In this document: piece after piece, positions 1-42,200 of the stretch | How the letters are laid out: every line of letters begins with the position of its first letter | Numbering within the stretch: position 1 is the stretch's first letter | From: Tiliqua scincoides | Lineage: Eukaryota; Chordata; Lepidosauria; Squamata; Scincidae | Direction: 5' to 3' | Length of the DNA: 64,000 bases | Assembly: GCF_035046505.1 (NCBI RefSeq) | Contig: NC_089822.1 | Coordinates: forward strand, 126,290,807-126,354,806 | Notes under the pieces: generated by a model | Database searches by the model: none | What the model saw: the letters and a program-made list of their open reading frames with translations, nothing else | What the model was told of the DNA's origin: nothing | Program-made: the position numbers and the translations under genes

Positions 1-131
1 GAGTGTTGCTTCGTAACTACGGCAAATTATGGCGGCAACTGTAGTTGCTGTATATCTCATGTCAGTCAGATCTAGAGCAGAGAAGACTTGAACTCTTATT
101 CTTAAATAATCTCTTGTATATTTTATTTCAG

Positions 132-29158
<29,027 letters not shown>

Positions 29159-29218
29159 ACAGATGGCAAGTCCATCAGCAACTCCCTTTTGAATTATGAT
29201 GCCTTAGGAGACCTCTGA

Positions 29219-29224
29219 AATAAA
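29219..29224 (+). terminator. PFKM polyadenylation signal
   Basis: A canonical AATAAA stands 61 bases past the PFKM stop codon, implying a very short 3' UTR ending near 29240. A hAT-type element begins at 29277. Longer 3' ends further right cannot be excluded. Confidence 0.7.
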
Positions 29225-29276
29225 TTCTAAAATTTCAATTCCTTCCCCAGTTTAGCATGCAGCTGTCCATCCAGTG

Positions 29277-29493
29277 CAGTGGTTCCCAAACTTTTTAAGA
29301 GGCCCTCAGGGCTGCTGCCTGATTTACAAATGCCAAAGGATGTGACTATAATGATTGGGTAGTAGCCCCCCAGGTAGCAGCTTGTCTAACCCTTGATACA
29401 CATATCGTGAAGTGCCCTGTCAGTTTTGCAAACCACCAAAAATTGGGTCACAACCCACTGGTGGGTCCCAGACCAACAGTTTGAGAACCACTG
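29277..29493. mobile_element. Non-autonomous hAT-type element, 217 bp
   Basis: Ends CAGTGGTTCCCAAAC ... GTTTGAGAACCACTG. The target duplication is no longer clear. It begins about 50 bases past the PFKM polyadenylation signal. Confidence 0.7.
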
Positions 29494-31120
29494 ACTAGTG
29501 TTTGTGTGATCATTGAGGGCTGCATATCTGCCATAAATGGATTAAGGGACAATACACAATGACATTGTGCCAAACGTTATGTGGAGAAAGTATTGCATTT
29601 ATGCATGAAGAACAAATATATATATATATCCTGTTCTTCCTTAAGAAAATTCAGAGCAGCTTATGTGCAGTCTCCATCCAGGTAACTTCTTTTGCTAAAG
29701 GATAAGGTGTTGGTAGACCACGCATTAGGCCTCTGCAGTGTTGGTCTCTGGGGTGGGGGGGCAGTTCCAAACAGTTACTGTATGCACATTTCAGACAGAT
29801 TCAGTCAATCATGTTAACATTTCAACTGGAACAAATACCTTACTTTGCTGCTAGGGACTGTCTCCAGTTTTCCGTTTAAATGGCAACTAGGCCAGAAGAT
29901 GTTGTATCAGAGACTTAAAAGCTATACCTTCATAATTCAGATTCTTCCAAAGTGCTCAAAAATAAAACCAGTCCTGATTGGCTAGAGGCTGTAATGTGGA
30001 TCGCCTGTCTTAGTAGCTTTTTCTTGGTTTTTTTTCTCCAGTGTGCACAATGCAGGCATAAATGGAGGTGTGGTAGAACTCAGCACCACCAAGTGGTCAC
30101 TTGATGCTTGCTTTAGAGTACATGCAAATGGTTGGGTTCACCATGTGGACAATTTCATCCTTGCTATGATTCTGCAACATCTGTGCACAATCTTGTTTGG
30201 GGAAACTTCCCCTAGGCTGCATTTAAAGCACCCACTGTGTGTATTGTTTGAAATTACCTTCAGGGTTCTTTCACATGTTGTTTGACAGGGCAGTAAACCT
30301 ATTGTTCCACTGACCATGCAGCCAGTACTGGCTCTTTAACAACCTATCTGTATGAAGTATGAGTTGCAGATGTGTTTTGATTGTGGTTGCAATTTCTGGT
30401 GTATGCACAAAATGTAATGTGCCTTAGACATACTTCAGAATGAAGCTGCCTGTCAGCAGTAAGGTACAGATAAGTAGTTCTGCCCCAGCATTCTTCAACT
30501 GGCTAAAGATGGTTCAACTAGTTACAAGCAGTAGATTAACAGTATAACACCCCTGCAACTGGGGGATAGCTCCTGACCCTTTACAGAAGTGGCCCATTTT
30601 AAGTGGGAATATCCCTTATAATAAGGCTGATGCAATCTGTTCCACAGCTTGGTGAAAAAATTGGAAGGCTAGTAGCAACTTCCAGTTGTTGGGACTTGTT
30701 ACATGTGTGTTCTCTTCACTTTTGCATTTTCCATGGCAGCTGCATTAGCCCCCAGTGAACTTAGAACTCTTCTGGTCATTATGCAGCATCTACAACTGGA
30801 ATCCTTAGTCTTCCCCATAGGATGAGATAGATTTCAGATACTCTTACTGCCAGGCTCTTAACCACCAGTAAACAGACCCAAAGCAAACCTGGTTCTGCAG
30901 CACAGTTTTCTTAAGATTAAATTTGCATTTTTATATTTTGTGCTATGGTAGGTTTGTATAAACTCCCTCCCTGGGTAAGGATCCAGGCAGAGGAGGGCTG
31001 AACAGAGCACAATAGGCCCATCAAAGAAGGGTGCTTCACATCATGCAGCCTGAGATCATGCCATTGGAAGAGACCAGAGAATAGTCAACAGTAGGCTTTT
31101 TGATTTGTCATCACTGTATG

Positions 31121-31196
31121 TCATTTCTGTCCAACATTGCATATATGCAACAAGGGCCAAATGTATACACCTGTGGGCCAAGCAAAAATGGGTTGT
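31121..31196 (+). repeat. Direct repeat pair, unit 1
   Basis: ATTTCTGTCCAACATTGCAT, GCAACAAGGGCCAAATGTAT, ACACCTGTGGGCCAAGCAAA, then AATGGGTT. A second copy lies at 31719-31796. Not assigned to a family. Confidence 0.6.
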
Positions 31197-31718
31197 GTGC
31201 CTTCAGCTTTGTGAGATGGAGTGAGGATCTTTTTAAAAGGGGAAAAGTAAGGAACTAGCCAGCCATACAGGGGTATATACAGGACTGGAAAACCAGCTTT
31301 CTGGTTACCACTGCCACTCCCCTACACTCCCTGGCAAGCATGGAGGAATGTGTTCTTTATTTTGTGCTGTGGTGCAGAGTGCAGTATGAAGTTGGATTGG
31401 CATTCCAAGCTCAAAAGGTCAGGAAGGGTAGGATGACCACCAGTTTGCAACTACCCAAATATTTTAACATTGACTACAGCTTTTAATTTAAGCACCCTTA
31501 CAAACACTTAATAGGGCTAGATGGTTAATAGCTGAGGAGCCTGGTAAGGGTTTCAGCATGATCCCTCAGTCCAAGGGTCCCTCTCTCTCTTTAGAAACAG
31601 CCAGCTCTTTCTAATTTGTGATGCAAGCTGCTTTCTCTGTGTCCCCTAGTACATAAGCCATTTCACAGGCCAATGGGAGAGAGTGGCTCAAAGCTATTCA
31701 CATCCAGAAATAGGGTTA

Positions 31719-31796
31719 AGCTATTTCTGCCCAACTTTGCACATATGTAACAAGGACCAAATGTGTACACCTACAGGCTAGGCAAAAGTGGGTTAA
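31719..31796 (+). repeat. Direct repeat pair, unit 2
   Basis: ATTTCTGCCCAACTTTGCAC, GTAACAAGGACCAAATGTGT, ACACCTACAGGCTAGGCAAA, then AGTGGGTT. About 600 bp from unit 1, same orientation. Confidence 0.6.
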
Positions 31797-33199
31797 AGAG
31801 CCTTTTACTGAGGTCAAAAATGTTGGGCTGCAATAAGATTTATATATGGGCCTTGTTAAGTTAGCTGGGTAGATATTTCATTGAGGAGTTACATAAGGAA
31901 GTACATGAATAAACAGGCCTTATAAAAAACATTGCTAATGAATCTGTGCCCCTTAAAAGAAAATGTCAAGGAAAGGAGACCATATAGAAAGTCTCCAAAA
32001 GCCCATTGGCTCAGTTCTACTATTTTGTGACAATAGTCAGTAAAATGGCAGATGGGGCCACAGTAGGAACTATGTATTGACTTGTCACCTTAACTAGAAG
32101 TGAACACTTACCACTTCATTCTCCAGTTCTAACAAGAATCCACCCCATCTTGATTTATACAAAGGTAGGTATTAAATTACACCCAGGTTTGGCTCCACAG
32201 CAAGGGCATTTGGCAGGAGCCCATACTTATGCCTGGCCACTCTCTGAAGGTCCCCTGGCAGGAGGTGTGATCTGATGAATTAACTGCCACACTGCCTGAA
32301 GAGCTAAGTAGGAAGACACAAGCTGTGGTTATCTGTTGTGGTAAAACAGAGTTGCTGCTGAGTTGAAGAGCCACCAGAGTGAGAGCAGGGGAGTATGTGA
32401 GAAGGTCGGCCGGCTAAGAATGGAGAACAGATTTGAGGACCTGTCTGGGCTTGATATACAGTTGCCTGCTGAAGCTTGATGGCATGCAGCCAGAAGAGAG
32501 AATCACACCAGGAGAGAAATATTTGGTGAACTGAGGGTTCTGTAAGTCTCTTCCACAGAAAATACTGTAAAAACCCATTAAAAATGATGGCCTACCTATG
32601 TAAACTGCCTTGAATGCAGTATAAAAACAAATGCTGTATATAAATATCTGTTTGTGTGCTCTCCCCCCCCCCAACCTCCAATAAAACACAGCCCAAAGGG
32701 ATGGTTACCAGGTTGTTGTAGGGAAGCAGCAGTCTTAGTGTCATTTTACATTGCTAGATGTCCCGCCTCACCCTACCCCCAATACTACATGGAAAACTGG
32801 GATATTCAGGAAGTATTATATAACATGGAGGCAGGAGCAGAAGGATGGCCTGCTTCTGCCTCCTGTTTCCAACTGCCCCTCTGTAAGCCTCCCTCTTGGG
32901 GTATCTAGCTGAGAAAGCTACATGGCAATTGGATAGGGAACAGGCAAGATGCAGATTACAGAATGAAGGAGAACTTGCACTTGGCTTCTGCCCATTTTCC
33001 AGACACCATGAGGGGTCAGCTGGTGCATGTGTGCGCTTTCCAAAGCAGTGAGAAAGGTGTGCCATTACAGCTCTCCATAAGCTGGGGCTGCCACCAACTA
33101 GGTCAGTTAACACTAGACTCTCTTCAGAAAGATTTTAAGAGAAAACAGGAGGTCACAACCATTTGTCTTTCAATGACAATACATTCAATACAGTAGTAT

Positions 33200-35654
33200 A
33201 AATGCTGTCCAGCACATCATACTTTTAATCAGCATACTTTAATATTCCATACAAATCTCCTACTTGGTAAAGGAATCTTCCTGTGCAGAAACGGAGCCAT
33301 CAGGAAAAAGGACATTGAGGTCACACATGATTTTTTAATGGTTTGAGTGGTCAGCATGTACTCTGACAGACCCCATCCTACAGCAAAAGGGAGGGCAACT
33401 GTGTTATACTTTGCTTTCTCCATTATGGAAGGCAAATGGTGGGATTCAGAATAGAAGTTTTCTTGAATTGCCTTGAACAAGGGGGGAGGGTGAAGAAATG
33501 CAGGAATTCACTGAATCCTGTGGCTTTTTTTTTTAATACACTGAATAGTCTCAGCAAAACCATGGTTCATACCAATGATTATTTCACAAACTGATCAGAG
33601 CAACAATTCCTAAACTTAAGCTTATTTTGGATGCATCTTCTACACTCAAAGGTCATGCTGTACACCATTGATCCTACCCTACTAAAACAGAAGCAGTGAC
33701 AACTGGAGAGAGGGAGTAAGGGCACTTTTCAGGACCCCCTCAAGCAGCCTACACTTCAGCTGCAAGGAAAGCCCACAGCATAATTTTGCCCACAAAGCAT
33801 GTCTCAGAGCACTGACCTATTATCCTGCAATTGCAAGAATGATGGCTATCCAACAGGAAAGCATTGTTTTGAGTACAGAATGAAGGGTGCCTCTATTATT
33901 AACCCAGAAAAGACGCTATGGCTCAGGTTCAAAGAGTTTAAGAAAACTGCATTAAAGATTTAATAAACTTATCCACTCCTAGACTTGTTTGGGAGTTCCC
34001 GAGACACTATCCAGGTTTACAGGGTATCAGAACTATTATACGCCTGCCAGAAAATGCAGGATTCAGATATATAATTAGGTGGTAATAAACATTCCTGGAG
34101 CTTTGCTGCCAAGGAAGTTGCACCTAAGGAGACACCTTGCAAACTTCACACTTTTCTGTACAGCATCATTAACTGTAATTAGGAAAATATGACCATCATA
34201 CTATGCATATCACCAGAGTATTGCAAAAACTGCAGTGGAGTGAAGGCAGACCAGAACTTGACTGAAAATGCTATAAAGTAGCAAAGTAGGCTTAATGCAG
34301 GCAGCCAGCTACCACACTGGAGCTGAATGGTGTGTTGAAGAATCAGATACACAAACACACATCCTGTGGCTAGAAGCTAGCCTCTTCTCACAAGATACAA
34401 AGGCAGTACATATATTTGGGCTTGTCTCACTACTTGATTTTTTAAAAAACATGTATGTCTATATGCCTCCAGCCACTAACTGGTTTGCTTGCACAACAGT
34501 TTCCCAAGAGAGGGAGGCTGGATCTACACATACAACCAACTCAAGTGGCAGAATGAAGTGTACCATTGTACAATGCCAATTCCCTAGCTGCACATCTCTG
34601 AATGCTTTCATAGGTTAAAAAAACCAAACAAAACCTACCTGAAATACATCTAACTGAAATAGTAAGCTAGCAAAGCAGAAGAGAGCTAATTAAGAACTTT
34701 TGTCCCCGACATGTCAATTGTCTATATATCTCTCCCACCTCCCACAAAAGGGCATTCACAAATTCCCCACCTGTAAGCCTATGTACTACAGCCCACTAAC
34801 ATGACCTTAGGCTCTTACTACACTAATCCACTGCATAAGTAGATCTGGTCAAAGTAACATGATCCAGTGTTTATTTTCTACCTCCTGTTAATTTGGCACC
34901 TCCCAGTGGGGGAACAGGAGGAACCAGAAGGACAGCAAGAAACACAATGTCCTCCTACCCCTACAGGAGAGTACTTTTCTTGAAATCTAATATGTCACTA
35001 CCTTCTCTTTAATCCCTGAAAAAAAATGTTTACCTCCCAGTACAATATGAAACAGCAGGGCAAATCTGCTGAATCAAAAATGTACAGTAAAGCTAGAAGC
35101 AGGAAGGTAATCACAAAGTGCAGCCCCTCATGTCCTGAGGCTCTCAACTATTGTTTCTCTTCCTATTTCCCCCATTTTAAAAAACAGCATGCTGCTGTCA
35201 CTGCTGTTTCCCCCCCCCCCAGCACATTAAATAGCTCTAGAAGCTCCATCTGAAGCTACCTCTCCGTTTTGCAAAAGATTATTAGCAGAAGTCAGAGCTA
35301 AGGATGCCAGGGAAGTTTTGCTGGTGGTGGTGAAGAGGAGGGTTTGCTGCTGGTAGTGAAGAGGGTGGTGAAGAAAAAGGTTCCCCTCAAGACCCACTGA
35401 AAGCACCTTCCAGCCTCTTTCACTTAAGGAAGGAATATAACTGCAGCAAAAAGACAAGCTGGGGAGGACAGAAGGGAAAGAGAAAAAAAGACATCAGCTA
35501 ATGCCAGGGTGAGGAGATGCCCACTGGCCTGCAAGGTAACAGACAGAGCTGCAAAATCTACTTCATGTGCCACCACAGTCCATGGGAAGTGCCAGGAAAG
35601 GTATTGCACAGTGGAGCTGGGCGATTACAAAAACCAAACAAAGTTTTAAAATGT
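33200..35654 (-). other. Probable ASB8 3' UTR region
   Basis: No dispersed element is recognised here, unlike most of the window, which fits a long 3' UTR. On the minus strand a canonical AATAAA lies at 34875-34870 (UTR of about 0.8 kb), and an ATTAAA lies near 33227-33222 (UTR of about 2.4 kb). Which is used cannot be told from the sequence. Confidence 0.4.
34870..34875 (-). terminator. Candidate ASB8 polyadenylation signal
   Basis: AATAAA on the minus strand, about 780 bases past the ASB8 stop codon. It is the nearest canonical signal I saw; its use is unverified. Confidence 0.35.
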
Positions 35655-36284
35655 TCACTTCAGCAGCACATATTCTTTCAGAGACACTGGCAAAGGAAGT
35701 TCCTTCACTGCATCTGGCAGAAACTGGACGCCCAGGCTGCGGCGCACAGCATAGCGTGAGAGTGTCTTTAAGGTGCCCGGCACTGAGCAAAGTGTGGTAA
35801 GCTTTTCGCAAAGCTGCTGATCCCGCATGACCTCCCGGGGCATGGCACCGTTCTTTCGCAAATCAAAGTGTCCAACAGCTCTGTGGAGTAGATCGAAGCA
35901 GGAGTCTTCCCTCTCAGTGCCAAGCCCTCTAACCAGCAGTGCAACTAACCTAGAGATAGGTGTCTGCCCCTTCAAATTTACAACTCGGACTTCTGCCCCA
36001 TATTCCAGAAGGATGCTGACACTCTCCAAGTTTCCCTTCATTGCTGCCCAGCTCAGGGGGGTGTCGTCATTATAATCCAGAGCATTGACCAAGGCACCGC
36101 TTTCTAAGAGTGTTCGGACACATTCTGCATTGTTTTTAAAGGCAGCCCAGTGCAGTGGTGTATCCTTGTTACCATCCAGCGCATTTGGGTTTGCCCCATA
36201 TTCTAAGAGGATCTCCACACAAGTCTCATCCTTTTCTGCTGCGTAGTGAAGTGCTGTTCGGTTGTACCCATCAAGGGCATTCAC
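35655..36284 (-). CDS. ASB8: ASB8 last coding exon, residues 75-283
   Basis: 630 bp starting GTG AAT GCC after a TTTAAAG acceptor and ending in TGA at 35655-35657. It holds three clear ankyrin repeats, a diverged fourth (GQTPISRLVALLVRGLG) and the SOCS box. Conservation with mammalian ASB8 is high throughout. Confidence 0.97.
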   Translation of the reverse strand: MNALDGYNRTALHYAAEKDETCVEILLEYGANPNALDGNKDTPLHWAAFKNNAECVRTLLESGALVNALDYNDDTPLSWAAMKGNLESVSILLEYGAEVRVVNLKGQTPISRLVALLVRGLGTEREDSCFDLLHRAVGHFDLRKNGAMPREVMRDQQLCEKLTTLCSVPGTLKTLSRYAVRRSLGVQFLPDAVKELPLPVSLKEYVLLK

Positions 36285-39200
36285 CTTTAAAGGGGAGAGA
36301 AGGGATTTTTCAGTGATGTGAAAAATTTAAGGCTGCAGTCCTACACACTTACATGAATAATAATAATAATAATAATACAGGTATTTATATACCACCTTTC
36401 TTGGTCTTTATTCAAGACTTTATTCAAGGCGGTTTACATAGGCAGGCTTATTTAAATCCCCCGTAGGGATTTTTAAAAATGAAAGAAGTTTCTTTCTTTT
36501 AAGAACCACAACATTCAGGTGTTTCTCTCTGATCTGGTTTCACGTTCTGGCCTCCACCCTCCCACGCTCAGAGCAGATGGAATAGCTCGGCTTCAGCTTG
36601 TCAGCTGCTTCAAGGTCGCACGGTGCTAGTGGCCTCGAACTGGCGACCTTGTGGATGTTATCTTCAGGCAAATGGAGGCTCTACCCTCTAGACCAGAACT
36701 CCTGCTCCAGTCATATGGAACAAAATTCCACCTCATTCTTAAAAAGATTTGGCAGATCACAACATTTAAAAATACAATAAGGAATTAAAAATAAGAATTA
36801 AACACAGAGGAACCAGGGTAAAGCCAAACACTAACTATAATCAAGAAAACCTAAGGTTATAGATCAGAGCAGTGGTTACTGAACTCCCAGGGAGTTCGAG
36901 AACCACTTAAGTGTGTGCAGGGGAGCGGGGAAGGCAGCGGGGGCGAAAGCAAACCAGAAGTGGGATGCAATCGCTCCACTTTCAATTTCTAAAGCTTGAG
37001 GAGGGGCATGAGTGTACATCCAGGTAAGCACGCATGGGAATGGGCTGGAAAAGGATGAAGGAACATTAACCTGGTAGTTCAGAGTTTGTCCGATCCAATT
37101 TTAAAAAAAATCAGTAAGAAGATGGACAATAGCGTGCTTCCATCTCATAACCCCATCAGGACTAAGGCCAAAATACTTATTCCATGAATCTCAATTTCCT
37201 GATAAAGTTTGTAAAATCATAGGGAAACCAGTGTGGTGTAACAGTTAAAAGTATGGACTAGGAAAAGAGGAAGCTTAGATTCAAATCTATACACAGCCTA
37301 TCCTATGTCATAGAATTGTTCTGTAAATTGTCCTGAGCTCCCAAGAATGAATGAAAATGTAATAATTTAAGTTCTACTCAATTGCCTTGGGAAAGATTGG
37401 AAATCCTTAAAAGATCGTACCACTGCTATTTCCATTTTCCAAAGTAGTATGCCCCTGGAGGGGACAAAGAGAACCCTATGGCTGCCTCCATACTGCTTTC
37501 CCAGTGAGCTTCCCAGGGACATTTGATTAGCCACTGTCAAGTCAGAGTGCTGAACTAGAGGAAATTTTGGGTCAATCCAGAATAGGCAGTTCCTAGGTTC
37601 CCTGGAGTTTGATGCGCCACTATAAATTGGATAGCAACTTGTGTGATTTAACAGGTCTCTCAAGAAATTCACAATTATTTAGTTTGATCATCTTCCATTT
37701 TGATGCTTTTAAAAAATGAGCACTTTCATAGGCTGCCTTGTGATTTTTGGATTAGTGGCCTCAGTATTTCTCTACCTAGGCAGGTTTTGTTTCAGGACTG
37801 ATAAAAACAGCTGAAACACACACAACAGAATTCTCTCTATTGCCAAGAGAATTCTAAAAGATGTCCACCAATGACAACAGTGCATCTGACAAAGTGATGC
37901 ACAACAACAAATCTGACTGTATCAGGGACAAAGGCAAGTAAATTTTGAGCCAAAGCACAAACTCAAGTAGTCTGTTAAAAGTAATAGACCCAACAAATGT
38001 GCAAGTTGTTCATAATGACCAAGCTGGTATAAAGCTGCACTACTGTGATACTTAACAGGTAAGTATCCTCACTAAAGTAAGCCTCATTGAACACAGAAGG
38101 GTTTACTTTTGAGTAAACATGCACAGATCTATACTGTAAGCTTGTAACTGCTGAAAGGCACGCGCTGCCTCAACCCCACCTCACCCCACAAGATGCAAAG
38201 CAGAACTTCGTGTTAGAAAAGCAGTGTTTCCTACCAGCTTTTCGATCTGTTAGAACACACCTCCACGTAACACTGCAGTTTGCAGTACAATGACACATAG
38301 TCAACACTACTATATGGATTTTTATATTATTCTTATTATATCTTCTGACTTTGTTTTATCTATATTCTGGTATAGGAGATCTTGAAAAGTAAAAATATTT
38401 TAACACAGGCGCAGACAGGCACGCACAATGCAGCCACTCCAAAGAATAGCCACATGTCAAGTCCCCCCCCCCCCTCCATAAACTAACCATATGTCCTGGC
38501 ATCATTCTGCTAAGTATTTCTTCCTTCCTGCTGGCAACAGGCAATGAGCAGCAGGTAAACACTCAGCACAATGATGTCAGGACACAAGGTATGATGCGTC
38601 AAGTTACACATTATAAATGGGAGCTCAACAGAGCACTGCTGCTTTTAGTGCAAGCATGATGTGTTCTGGAATGCACAGTTCCATCTCAAAAGCATTTTGT
38701 GATATGGAGACGGCGAACTGTGCTGTTCAAAGGAAAGAAAATTCCCAGTGGGCAAACACAAACCCTTAGGCACACCTAAACTATTTGAATCTCTGCTGTC
38801 AGAATTGTGCCTCACTAAGAAAGAGCAACCTATCCAAACTCAACATTATTAAAATGCCGGTGCTTGTAAGAAAACTGTTGCTTAGTGGAGTAATGGTGGA
38901 AAATGTTAGACTAAATTACTTTCCTCAAGTCTGTGGTTATGTGCCATGCTTTGGATCATCATTCCCTACCTCTCTTGGCGAAAGGAAAGACACAAGTTGA
39001 AGATGCTTCAAACTTACCCACAATAACTAAGACTGCAATACCTGGCAAACTGGATAACTAAGAGCAAGTTTATCGCACAGGAAAAGAAATCCACTTTCAA
39101 ACTGCTTTTTTTTTGGTCAGAGATCTAGTATAGCATAGTGGCTATGAGGGCAGGCTGGTAATCTGGAATCCCTGGTTCAAATCTTACCTCTGCCACAAAT

Positions 39201-42200
39201 GCACTAGAGTGGTCTTTTGTATATCACTATCTTTCAGCCTCCACCGGCAACACAGAGCTTACAGTACTGACCTACTTACAACGATTTCTGAGCTAATGTA
39301 CAATAACTGCTTTGAACATTCAGAAGTGTTTCATGGCTCTCAAAGTTTGGCAGATTTTCTGTATCTGTTCTTAGGTGATGATACTGCTCAAGTTCTCCCT
39401 ACCTCAGCTCCTTTTTCCAAGAGCAATTCGATGCAGTCTGCATCAGCAACCATGCAAGCACAGTGCAAAGGCTTCAGGGTACCATGCATACAGTTAACAT
39501 CCGCCCCCTGTAAGAACACAGAAGAAGAGGGGAGGTTAGTAAGCCATCTGTTCCTAACCACTGCAACAGGAATATCTCCCAATACACACTTGTCATTGAA
39601 TAGCAAAAAGACTATTTTATGGCAACCCAAGGAAAAAACACAGACCAGCAGAATTTATCAAAATAAAGATAACGATCTGGTTCATATCAGCCTGTTCAAT
39701 ATTATACACACTGCTGTAAAATTACTGAAGGAGTTCAAACTCAAGAGAGAAGACCTGACAACATCTCATGAGGCCTGCCTCTAAGGAAGCTAGGAAAAAG
39801 GTAACAGCATCTTCTCTGTACGTTAAATTGTACTAAAAGACCAAGGTTCTGCTTGCAGTCTGTTCTCCACAGTTTTCATTTTGGACTTTCTCACAGTGAC
39901 ACAAGGAATTCTTTTTCACATAGGGCCCAATCCTATCCAACTTTCCGGCGCCAGTGCAACCGCAACGCAGCCCCAAGGAACAAATGTTCCCTTACCTGGA
40001 GAAGGCCTCTGTGACTGTTCCCCCACCGCAGGATGCAGCGCATGCCTTGTTGGCCTGGATGCACCAGCGCTAGAAAACTCGATAGGATTTGGCTCTTAGT
40101 CATATTTAATTGCACTGAATGTATTGTTGATAAAATGTTGCTAGGGAACTGGTTGACAACAGGCAATAAAAGAACATGATACATTGAAGTTTTGCATACC
40201 CCACAGGGATTGGTTCTAGGTCTAAAGCTGTGTAATTCTTTTTAAAATCCTACTTACTGAAATGTAAGAAATCAGGCCGACAGAGCAATATCAGATATGG
40301 CAATGCAAAAAGTGATAAGATCAGCTCAGGAAAATCAGATGTCAAGATTAATCTTTAAATGTCCAGATCAGGGATGTCAAACTCGTTTCATACCAAGGGC
40401 AGAATACCATTCATGATGCCTACTGAGGGCCAAAAGTGATGTCATTAGGCAGGAAGTGATGTCATTAAACAGGTCATAACTGAAAATAAGCACTTTTTCT
40501 CATTTAGCTCATTCACTGCAAATGACAGAAGAGAAAATACACAAAACTTGATCATATTTCAAGATATGAGAGAGCCCAATTTTCATGTGGGCTGCCCTTG
40601 CAGCAGTAACACCTCAGCACTGCTCAGCAGCTGAGAGTCTGAGGGCCAGATAAAAAGCTTCTGCGGGCCGCATCCGGCCCCTGGGCCTTATGTTTGACAC
40701 CCCCTGGTCCAGATGGCTTACTTTCTCAGAATCCCTTCATAAGTTACATTAGCCCTATCTGGAAGAAATTGCTTCTAAGGTGTGACAACTTCACATGCAG
40801 CTTTGTTTTACTCTGTGTACACATGCTGGGAAGTTATTGTTAACTGACTGACTGGCAAAGGCCAACAACCGAAGTTCATTTTCCACTCCTTGCAAAGAGA
40901 ATGCTGCTTCATGCTTAAATGCCAGTTAAAAAAATACTTGCCTCCTCATTCCTATACCTCCCTCAAGCTACTTCCCTTCTCTCTCCTTCCCTTGTGCACC
41001 TAGTCTTGCATTGAAAGAGACTGGCTGTATAGACAGCTCTCATTATTGCACATGATAATTTCTTTAGAAACAATATTACATTAAGTGTAAGGTTAAGACA
41101 CAGTACTGTGAACAACATCAAGGACCTTATTGGCTTGCTTGGGTGTTTTGGCCACAAGGCTGAATGATGATACATTTAATGGGCACTGGCAGTTGTGAGA
41201 TACATGCACATTTATATGGCAACACAGCTGGTAGCATCAATCAAACCTCATTTGGAACACTGCATCTACAAGAGCAGAGTAATTGGAAACTGAAGTCTTA
41301 GCATTGCCCATTGGAACTGAAGAGAGTTTAAACCATCTTTTGAAGAACAGAAATGTCACATTGCATAGGCCTGAGGGGCACTATTCAGGAAACAGTTTTC
41401 CATCCTGTAAAGACTGAACCACCTTCCAGACACAGTCAACTTCCGTACAGACCACCTTGTCTCTCTAAAGCAGTGATTTTCAACCTTCCATCTCACGGCA
41501 CACGGACAAGGCACTAAAATTGTCAAATCACACCATCAGTTGTTTTTTTTTACCATTGACAAGGCACACCACACTGACAGCAGGGGCTTGCATTCCCCAG
41601 TGACCCTACTAACAAATGATCTTTCCCCAATCTCCCACGGCACACCTGCAGACCATCCACAGCACACCAGTGTGCCACGGCACAGTGGTTGAAAATGGTT
41701 GCTCTAAAGAGTTGTCATATGAAAAGCTTTCTGGACATGGAAATGGTTTTAAAACTGTTCCCAGTTTGCCGTTACTGATGTATTTTGAAACAGCATGCCT
41801 GGGCTGCATGAACACCTCTGAAAGGCTTACTTCCCTCTTTTAATACCCTCTAACATCCAGTGCCACACATCCCATGATTACATCTCATTCTCTCACAACA
41901 GCGTTGGGGCCATCCTTCTCTACCTTCCTCACTTCCCTGAACTCTATCACCTGCTGAGGACAAACATACTATCTCCAATCAGCATGCCACATTCCCCACA
42001 TGAATTCAGCTCATTATAGATATAGTGTGTCTGGTATTTTGTATTCTGAAGGATGCAGAGTTTTAGAAGGGTCTCCCATCACTCATATTAAAATTATTTG
42101 GTACTGGGGACCAGGAAGTGGTGCCCAGAGCAAGGAATCTGCACAAAGGAGCTACCCTCAGGTTCTTAGGAGTTAACAGCAAAGCAAGTCAAAATATTAA

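Larger units (their letters stand above)
29494..33199. other. Intergenic region between convergent PFKM and ASB8
   Basis: Repeat-poor, with only the direct-repeat pair at 31.1 and 31.7 kb and an (AT)n near 29612. No coding sequence recognised; open frames of 60-120 codons look random. Confidence 0.5.

Noticed and set aside
30043-30285. 80-codon open frame in the PFKM-ASB8 interval
   Set aside because: No family resemblance or splice context; expected by chance.
36870-36907. CAGTGGTTACTGAACTCCC ... GTTCGAGAACCACT as a hAT-type element
   Set aside because: Only about 38 bp between the arms, with no target duplication; perhaps a remnant, but too little to call.
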